Assembly: GCA_026388755.1 (NCBI GenBank)
Contig: JAPLJE010000566.1
Span: 1-5,987, forward strand
Direction: 5' to 3'
DNA from: Deltaproteobacteria bacterium
GTDB lineage: Bacteria > Desulfobacterota > Desulfobacteria > Desulfobacterales > Desulfatirhabdiaceae
DNA length: 5,987 nucleotides
The notes beneath the pieces are model-generated. The model did no database searches, was not told the origin of the DNA, and saw only the letters and a list, made by a program, of their open reading frames with translations. A program made the translations under genes and the position numbers. The first letter of the stretch is position 1; every line of letters starts with the position of its first letter. Of the stretch, positions 1 to 4,697 are shown piece after piece.

Positions 1-687
1 GGTTTCTCCCATTCCAAGGAGATTACGGCCTTCGGAAAGGCGGATCGCAGCTTTTGTTTTCAATGCGATTTGAAGTATCGAAAGATCCTTATGGGGGTCG
101 TTAAATAGAAGCTTCGCCTTAACCTCCTGACCATCGTAGAGCGTTACGGTGAGATCCTGGCTGTTGCCCAGATCGTGAGCTGTGCAGAGAACGAGACCAT
201 CGGTATCGATAATGAACCCTGAAAACTGGACGTTATTTTCATCCGATCGGGCATTGATACAGACCACCGATTCTATTTTGGACAGAACAGCTGCCGGAAT
301 GTGCCGGTCAGAGTCCTGCCGTTCTTCAGTCAATGGATTATGGATGTAATGCGATATGTGGTCCCAAAATTGTTGTTGCTGAATATCAGGGTTCATTCCT
401 GAAAAGCAGACGATAACCCGGGTTGCCAGAGCGGAGTGAGGGGCAAGATCAACCAGCCAATTGTCCTGGCCCTTTATGGCATGAAACCTCACATTTCCTG
501 CTTCCGGTTCGGAACGTTGAATCTGATACCCGGCGTCACCCCACCATTTTACCAGCATATCGGCCATCTCGCCGATGGGCAGTGGTATCTGTTTCTCCAC
601 TGTTTCCGAGGCGCTATAGCCTGGTTCGGCAACAGTGATGAGGGCAATCAGTAGAATAATATGGCAGGCATGAGGCTTATGCTTCAT
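1..687 (-). CDS. Exported trypsin-like (HtrA-type fold) serine protease, C-terminus cut off by window edge
   Basis: The frame is open from an ATG at 687 to the left edge, giving 229 residues with no stop. Residues 8-20 form a hydrophobic stretch (IILLIALITVA) followed by a plausible signal peptidase site after GYSA (residue 26), so export to the periplasm or beyond is likely. Residues 30-130 match nothing I recognise. From about residue 131 the pattern is that of trypsin-like peptidases of the HtrA/trypsin_2 type: FSGFIIDTDGLVLCTAHD (155-172) corresponds to the GSGFII..G.ILTN.HV block and supplies catalytic His171, and DPHKDLSIL (197-205) supplies catalytic Asp201. The nucleophilic Ser would lie beyond the edge, so activity cannot be confirmed. 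The start is fixed by an in-frame TGA four codons upstream and the absence of another Met before residue 41. The ATG sits inside the end of the phosphatase gene, with no strong ribosome binding site, which suggests translational coupling. Substrate unknown. Confidence 0.82.
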   Translation of the reverse strand, partial: MKHKPHACHIILLIALITVAEPGYSASETVEKQIPLPIGEMADMLVKWWGDAGYQIQRSEPEAGNVRFHAIKGQDNWLVDLAPHSALATRVIVCFSGMNPDIQQQQFWDHISHYIHNPLTEERQDSDRHIPAAVLSKIESVVCINARSDENNVQFSGFIIDTDGLVLCTAHDLGNSQDLTVTLYDGQEVKAKLLFNDPHKDLSILQIALKTKAAIRLSEGRNLLGMGET

Positions 688-1408
688 AGATTTCGATCAA
701 TACCACCGTAATATTGTCATGGCCGCCGGCGGCCTTGGCAAGCTCAACGAGTTTTTCCGCTTTATGTGTCAGCAGAGCCGTTGACGCAAGCACTGCCAGA
801 ATGTCCGCATCTTCAACCATATCCGAAAGGCCATCCGAGCAGAGCAGAAAAAGATCACCAGCCGACAGGTTCCCCCGAACCAGATCAAGGGCAGGGGTTT
901 CATCCACCCCCACAGCACGCAAAATCACGTTTTTCATCGCGTGTTTTCTGGCCTCTTCCGTCGTGATAAGACCTTTATCCAGCTGCTCCTGAACAAGAGA
1001 ATGATCCTGGGACAACTGTTTGAGTTGCCCGTTTTTAAAACGATAGGTTCGGCTGTCCCCCATATGGCCCAGGATAAATTTATCCCCTGAAAAAGCCATG
1101 AGCTCGGCAGTACACCCCATACCTTTATGCTCTGGAATTTCATCGGCATGTTTTAAAATCCGGCCGTTTGCCAATATAAAACTCTGTTGGACCAGTTTGG
1201 CGGGATCTGAATGGGAAGGGTCTGCGGTTGAAAAAACTTCCAGGGCGGTTTCCGAAAAAATCTGGCTGGCCAGCTCACCGGCGGCAGCCCCCCCCATGCC
1301 GTCCGCCACCAGGCAAAAACCGAATTCCGGTTTCACAAAAAAAGCATCTTCGTTGTTGGAGCGTCGAAGGCCGCAGTCTGTTTTACCAAAAGAGATGATT
1401 CTAAACAT
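677..1408 (-). CDS. PP2C-family Ser/Thr protein phosphatase (PppA/Stp1-like)
   Basis: This 243-residue protein has the length of a single-domain bacterial PP2C (PPM) phosphatase, a cytoplasmic metal-dependent enzyme that removes phosphate from Ser/Thr. All the hallmark motifs are present in order: RRSNNEDAFF (15-24), VADGMGGAAAGE (34-45) with metal ligand Asp36, GCTAEL (98-103), GHMGDSRTYRF (114-124) with Asp118, LSQDHSLVQ (132-140), LLCSDGLSDMV (188-198) with Asp192, and the terminal HDNITVVLIE (230-239) with Asp231. It should therefore be active. I chose the ATG at 1408 because PP2C proteins usually begin a few residues before the TD.G..R..NED block; an in-frame GTG at 1447 would add 13 residues without homology, and neither start has a clear ribosome binding site. 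The next gene overlaps its end by 11 bases (ATGAAGCATAA). It is divergent from an FHA gene. In T6SS loci such a phosphatase (PppA) reverses kinase-dependent activation of Fha; that role is inferred here from the neighbours. Confidence 0.93.
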   Translation of the reverse strand: MFRIISFGKTDCGLRRSNNEDAFFVKPEFGFCLVADGMGGAAAGELASQIFSETALEVFSTADPSHSDPAKLVQQSFILANGRILKHADEIPEHKGMGCTAELMAFSGDKFILGHMGDSRTYRFKNGQLKQLSQDHSLVQEQLDKGLITTEEARKHAMKNVILRAVGVDETPALDLVRGNLSAGDLFLLCSDGLSDMVEDADILAVLASTALLTHKAEKLVELAKAAGGHDNITVVLIEIYEA

Positions 1409-1465
1409 GACTGGTTGCACCGTAGATGATAAAGGTAAATAGCACACTTGAATGTCAAACTGTCT

Positions 1466-1496
1466 ATTATCTAACTGGAATGCATCATAAAATCAA
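1466..1496 (-). promoter_or_regulatory. Possible sigma-70 promoter for the phosphatase–protease operon
   Basis: On the minus strand, TTGATT (1496-1491) is followed 19 bases later by GATAAT (1471-1466), or 17 bases later by TAGATA. Both elements are imperfect. A TATGAT at 1489-1484 offers an alternative -10 with a poor -35. Transcription would start near 1459, about 50 bases before the preferred ATG. Only a weak prediction. Confidence 0.3.
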
Positions 1497-1503
1497 TTGA
1501 TTT
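1490..1503. repeat. 14-bp perfect palindrome AAATCAATTGATTT
   Basis: The sequence equals its own reverse complement over all 14 bases. It covers the candidate -35 element of the minus-strand promoter, a usual place for an operator. No regulator family is recognised from it. Confidence 0.45.
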
Positions 1504-1580
1504 CTCCAAAGCCGGGGGATAATGATCGTACCTGCCCATACCACATCCGAAGCTCTTTACATTCTCCGCAATGAAACTAC

Positions 1581-1611
1581 TTGACATGTATCTGCAATTA
1601 TTATTTATAAA
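1581..1611 (+). promoter_or_regulatory. Likely sigma-70 promoter for the FHA gene
   Basis: A perfect TTGACA (1581-1586) is followed after 19 bases by TATAAA (1606-1611), five of six matches to TATAAT; the spacer is longer than the ideal 17. An initiation site near 1618 would give a leader of about 50 bases before the ATG at 1668. It is the best promoter match in the intergenic region. Confidence 0.45.
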
Positions 1612-1614
1612 TAA
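1601..1614. repeat. 14-bp perfect palindrome TTATTTATAAATAA
   Basis: The 14 bases are perfectly self-complementary and consist only of A and T. They contain the candidate -10 of the FHA-gene promoter. This could be an operator or simply an easily melted region; the sequence alone does not decide. Confidence 0.4.
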
Positions 1615-1667
1615 CTTGATATTTAAGAGCCGTCTGCGGCTTCAACCGTTCACAGAGAAAAAAGATC

Positions 1668-2630
1668 ATGAAACAACCACCTGCCATCGTTATTCAGCTT
1701 ATTCATATTGAAGGCCCGTTGAAAGGGGAGATTCAGGAGTTCAACCAGCCGGAGATTTTCATCGGCCGGAGCGCCACCTGCCAGGTATGCTTTCCCAAGG
1801 ATTTAGCCATTGTCTCCCGTGTGCATGCCCGCATTGTTCGTGATGGCAATCGCTTCATGCTGATGGATCAGAGTTCAAACGGCACATTTGTGAATGGCAA
1901 ACAGGTGAAAGAGGCCATTCTTAGAGATGGGGATGTCCTCCTTTTTGCTGAGGGCGGGCCCAAGGTCAGCTTTCTCACCCAAACAATGGAAGGGACGGCC
2001 GATGTTGCTGATTCTGTGCAACCGGCGGCTATTTCTATTCCCATTGCGCCTGCGCCGATCCGGGTTGCATCACCTCCACCTGTGCCGATGCCGCCTCCGG
2101 AACAACTTGTCGGTGCGCCTCAAGCGGTTTCAGTCTCGCCTATTAGTCCGTCACCACCTCCAGCACAGCATTTAGGTGATATTCCGATTCAGCAGGTCAA
2201 AAAACCCCTTGTTGTTCAGTACGGTCCGACCCTGAAATCCTATAACTCACTTCCGGTAACGATCGGAAGCGGTGCTCAATGTGATTTCAGGCTCAATCAT
2301 CCTGCTGTTTTTGAACGTCATGCGCAGATTTTTTATTACCAGGAGCAATACTGGATAAAAGATCTGACCGGAAAAAACCTGGTCCAGATAAACGGCAGGG
2401 GCGTTGAAGACCAGGGGGTGCTGGAACCGGATCATCGTCTTTCGCTAAGTGCCCAGGGACCGGATTTCAGGTTTCTGGGGGGAGGGCGCCTTGCTGAAAT
2501 CGAGGTTGTTGCGCCCGAAGAATCGCAAACCTCACCTCATCAAGAGGGAGGGGATGCAAGCCCCGGCTCTTCGCAAGGAAATACGATAAAACAGATTGGG
2601 GCGATGATGAAAAAAATGTTGAAAAGATAA
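1668..2630 (+). CDS. FHA-domain protein with proline-rich linker and a second degenerate FHA-like module
   Basis: This 320-residue protein has no signal peptide or membrane segment, so it should be cytoplasmic. Residues 28-104 form a canonical FHA domain, a phosphothreonine-binding module: GRS (33-35), SRVHARI (50-56), and SSNGTFVNGK (69-78) hold the conserved Gly-Arg, Ser-x-x-His and Asn-Gly residues. Residues 125-165 are a Pro/Ala/Ser-rich linker (for example SPPPVPMPPPEQ). Residues 180-282 resemble a second FHA sandwich, but the key positions have drifted: GSGAQCDF replaces GR(S), ERHAQI replaces SRxHA, and the NGT position is lost, although INGRG (241-245) remains. The tail ends in basic MMKKMLKR. 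The ATG at 1668 follows only a weak purine-rich stretch (AGAGAAAAAAG). The divergent phosphatase suggests this is its substrate or a reader of the same phosphorylation, as Fha is for PppA in T6SS; that is inference. It is not a Tag/TssH-like enzyme, and no catalytic domain is seen. Confidence 0.9.
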   Translation: MKQPPAIVIQLIHIEGPLKGEIQEFNQPEIFIGRSATCQVCFPKDLAIVSRVHARIVRDGNRFMLMDQSSNGTFVNGKQVKEAILRDGDVLLFAEGGPKVSFLTQTMEGTADVADSVQPAAISIPIAPAPIRVASPPPVPMPPPEQLVGAPQAVSVSPISPSPPPAQHLGDIPIQQVKKPLVVQYGPTLKSYNSLPVTIGSGAQCDFRLNHPAVFERHAQIFYYQEQYWIKDLTGKNLVQINGRGVEDQGVLEPDHRLSLSAQGPDFRFLGGGRLAEIEVVAPEESQTSPHQEGGDASPGSSQGNTIKQIGAMMKKMLKR

Positions 2631-2688
2631 TTCGATGGCCCCCTTTAAGAGAGAAAGATCGGCTGACGTTTCTGTACAATCGAATGGT
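2631..2688. other. Convergent intergenic gap with a weak inverted repeat
   Basis: Two convergent genes end here, 58 bases apart. The only symmetry is ATTCGAT (2630-2636) against ATCGAAT (2679-2685), separated by 42 bases, without a GC-rich stem or T-run. It does not look like an intrinsic terminator in either direction. Confidence 0.4.
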
Positions 2689-4164
2689 TCATTTTGCTGT
2701 TCCTTCCCGGGTCTGTTGCGTGGGGCAGTCCAGTCCATCAAAACCGAAATATCGAGGATCCTCGCAGATCACCGCCGCTGAGACAATGGAAAAGACATAG
2801 TCATAGGTCTCCCGAGGGATATCCTTGTATGCGAGAAGACGCCAGAAATTCCTTTCCCTGGGGTTCTCCGGCATTTTCTGGATAATCTTCCGGACGTTGT
2901 TTTGCCCCCAGTTGTAGGAGGCCATGACCAAGAGCCCCGACGCCTGCGCATCGGAAGCGGAGAGGTCCTTGATATACTTCATCGCTGCCATGGTGGACTT
3001 GATGTAATCGAAGCGCTCGTCGAGCGGGTCATATACCCCTTGGTCATGCAGCGGCCCGATCTGCAATCCATACTGATTTGCCGTTAATGAGATGAATTGC
3101 CACATCCCCTTGGCGAACCCGTAGTTGGTCTGCGGACCCACTGCGCGCTCATCAAAATTGCTCTCCTGCAGGGCAAGGTAAAGGTACTGATGCGGCAGGT
3201 CGAAATTGTTCAGCACCCGTGCGATAAACCGTGTATAGCCCTTCTGTTTCGCCCGGTTCAGTACGGTCTTGAGCCTGTCCGTCTTCTTCCAAATCAGGAT
3301 GTACCTGCGGACCTCATCGACAAAACCCTTTGGCGCGTTGGCGTCGCATTCGCCAAAGGTACGGGCAACGCGCAAGATAAGCTGTTCATCCTCGGGGGCC
3401 TTCTTATATATACCCAAATCCTTCACGAAATTATCGTATTCCTTCTCCATATCCCTGAGCGTTATCCGCTTTGTCTTGAGATCCTCTACCTGTTTTGGAT
3501 CGGTGTTCAGCAGGACGATTTGTTCCAGTCTTGCGATCTGCAGTTCGAGGGACTTTGTGGTGTAGAAGATGTTTTCCGTGGTTGTCCGTAACTTGTTGAG
3601 TTTTTGCGTCTGGTAGATGATGACGCTTCCGGCGGCTATGAGAAGAAGGAGGGCTACCCCGATGACAGCCTGGTATTTCCGCGATTTCTTTTTCTGGACG
3701 CGCTGGAAGGCACGTCTGAACATCATGGTCTGCTCGCCGACATCCTCCTTGCGTGTGTTGTCCAGATAGTGCCGGATGATCTGCGTCTCGGTGGTGAAGT
3801 CCCGGGCCGGCGCTGGCGCTTCTTCAACCTTGGGGAGTTCTATCTTTTCAATAGTCAGTGAAAGAAGCGCGCCTCCCCTGCCGAGTTCGATTTCCGCACT
3901 TTCCGATAATAGCGCCTCCTGTATCCTGACGCCGTTCATGAACGTGCCGTTTGCACTCTCCAAGTCCTTCAGCCACCACTGCCCGCTGTCGAATCTGACA
4001 TGCAGATGAACCCGGCTGACACAGTTTTCCCCTATCTGCAGGTCGCACTCCCTGCTTCTCCCTACTTTGAAGCCGGCAGTGAAGCGCTTTTTTTTCTCTC
4101 CGGCCTGGCCTCTTACAACCTGGACGACTATGGCAATGGGAGTGGAGGGTGAAGACGTGGTCAT
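2689..4164 (-). CDS. FHA–transmembrane–lytic transglycosylase (SLT) fusion protein
   Basis: The 491-residue protein joins signalling and cell-wall modules. Residues 27-108 are an FHA phosphothreonine-binding domain with GRSRECDL (35-42), SRVHLHV (50-56) and ANGTFMNG (71-78) intact. Residues 110-163 are a linker ending in basic KKKSRK. Residues 165-184 are one hydrophobic membrane helix (VIGVALLLLIAAGSVIIY); positive charges before it predict a cytoplasmic N-terminus and a periplasmic C-terminus. Residues 188-250 look coiled-coil. Residues about 317-430 are a lytic transglycosylase SLT domain that would cleave peptidoglycan glycan strands: LALQESNFD (330-338) carries the likely catalytic Glu334, followed by GFAKGMWQFI (349-358) and ASYNWGQNN (415-423), with a DPLDERFDYIKST stretch as in MltD-type enzymes. 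The ATG at 4164 is the first in frame; AGAGG lies 12 bases upstream, a rather long spacing. It follows the PAAR-like gene by 94 bases on the same strand. FHA fusion to an SLT enzyme is unusual; local wall opening for a secretion machine is inferred. Confidence 0.92.
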   Translation of the reverse strand: MTTSSPSTPIAIVVQVVRGQAGEKKKRFTAGFKVGRSRECDLQIGENCVSRVHLHVRFDSGQWWLKDLESANGTFMNGVRIQEALLSESAEIELGRGGALLSLTIEKIELPKVEEAPAPARDFTTETQIIRHYLDNTRKEDVGEQTMMFRRAFQRVQKKKSRKYQAVIGVALLLLIAAGSVIIYQTQKLNKLRTTTENIFYTTKSLELQIARLEQIVLLNTDPKQVEDLKTKRITLRDMEKEYDNFVKDLGIYKKAPEDEQLILRVARTFGECDANAPKGFVDEVRRYILIWKKTDRLKTVLNRAKQKGYTRFIARVLNNFDLPHQYLYLALQESNFDERAVGPQTNYGFAKGMWQFISLTANQYGLQIGPLHDQGVYDPLDERFDYIKSTMAAMKYIKDLSASDAQASGLLVMASYNWGQNNVRKIIQKMPENPRERNFWRLLAYKDIPRETYDYVFSIVSAAVICEDPRYFGFDGLDCPTQQTREGTAK

Positions 4165-4258
4165 TATTTCAGGTTGCCTCTGCTAAATTGAATAGTTACT
4201 GCGGCCTTGTCAACCCACCATCACGGTCGGGCAATCAAGGACGAACACGCCGCCATGG
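4165..4258 (-). other. Spacer between PAAR-like gene and FHA-transglycosylase gene
   Basis: These 94 bases hold no open frame or hairpin that I trust. A perfect TTGACA occurs on the minus strand (4213-4208) but no acceptable -10 follows at 16-19 bases. The downstream gene could be read through from the PAAR-like gene or have its own weak promoter. Confidence 0.35.
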
Positions 4259-4648
4259 TCAAGGTATATCCGTGGCCGTTTGTCCGGGGAAGGTTATCGA
4301 AATCACGCCTGCCCACATGCACATGCATTTGGAGGTGTCATTCAGAGCCGGCATGTTGGCGAGCTTCAGCATTGGAGAGCCGGGGGTCCAGGGGGCCGTG
4401 GTGTTCGGTATGCACGGCATCGGCGTCAACACCCCCAGGGCAGCGGTTGTCGCGGAGGCTACAGCAGGATTCGCGATAGAGCTGCACATGCCGAACGGAA
4501 GAATGTTCACCATCGGTACGTAGTCCATTATATTCGCCGGCGGTAAACCACCGAAATTCGCCATTTTGGCAGGCAAAACTACCAGACTGCTCGGGGCCGT
4601 GCCGAAGCTGCATTTGAGCATGGCTCCGTTGACTACTTGTTTGGGCAT
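4259..4648 (-). CDS. DUF4280-type PAAR-like protein (putative spike-tip protein)
   Basis: This 129-residue protein matches the DUF4280 family pattern along its whole length: start VNGAMLKCSFGTAPSSLVVL (6-25), then MDYVPMVNILPFGMCSSIAN (41-60), LGVLTPMPC (71-79) and APWTPGSPMLKLANMPALN (85-103), closing with KCMCMWAGVISITFPGQ (107-123). Cysteines at 13, 55, 79, 108 and 110 could bind metal. DUF4280 proteins are PAAR-like; PAAR proteins cap the VgrG spike of T6SS and similar contractile injection systems and carry or recruit effectors. This one is a stand-alone tip with no fused toxin domain. The ATG at 4648 has a good ribosome binding site (GGAG, nine bases upstream), and the stop is TGA. It starts 49 bases after the end of the unrecognised upstream gene on the same strand, so the two are probably co-transcribed. 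Family call is firm; which injection machine it serves is not shown. Confidence 0.9.
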   Translation of the reverse strand: MPKQVVNGAMLKCSFGTAPSSLVVLPAKMANFGGLPPANIMDYVPMVNILPFGMCSSIANPAVASATTAALGVLTPMPCIPNTTAPWTPGSPMLKLANMPALNDTSKCMCMWAGVISITFPGQTATDIP

Positions 4649-4664
4649 GGCAATTTGCTCCAGA
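4640..4664 (-). promoter_or_regulatory. Ribosome binding site of the PAAR-like gene
   Basis: On the minus strand GGAG (4661-4658) stands nine bases before the ATG at 4648, in the gap after the upstream gene. It supports this start and independent translation initiation within the operon. Confidence 0.6.
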
Positions 4665-4697
4665 TCTTTCTATTCGTTTCCACTTTACCTTTGTTCC

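Larger units (their letters stand above)
1409..1667. other. Divergent intergenic region between phosphatase and FHA genes
   Basis: About 260 bases separate the two divergent genes. The stretch is visibly richer in A and T than the flanking genes, has no coding sequence that looks real beyond a possible short GTG extension of the phosphatase gene, and contains candidate promoters in both directions plus two perfect 14-bp palindromes, listed separately. I see no tRNA, riboswitch-like fold or strong hairpin. Confidence 0.7.

Noticed and set aside
423..654. Plus-strand open frames of 71-72 residues
   Set aside because: They lie wholly opposite the protease gene, whose minus-strand frame has a signal peptide and catalytic motifs; the plus-strand products resemble nothing.
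1453..1458. TTGACA on the minus strand just before the phosphatase gene
   Set aside because: The only TATAAT-like hexamer (TATCAT) lies 21 bases away, too far for a normal promoter.
2630..2685. Inverted repeat ATTCGAT/ATCGAAT as a bidirectional terminator
   Set aside because: Seven-base AT-rich arms with a 42-base loop and no T-run do not make a credible intrinsic terminator.
3097..3591. 164-residue plus-strand open frame
   Set aside because: It is antisense to the transglycosylase gene, which is certain from its domains; no ribosome binding site or recognisable protein pattern.
4208..4213. Perfect TTGACA on the minus strand before the FHA-transglycosylase gene
   Set aside because: No acceptable -10 hexamer at 16-19 bases; not listed as a promoter.
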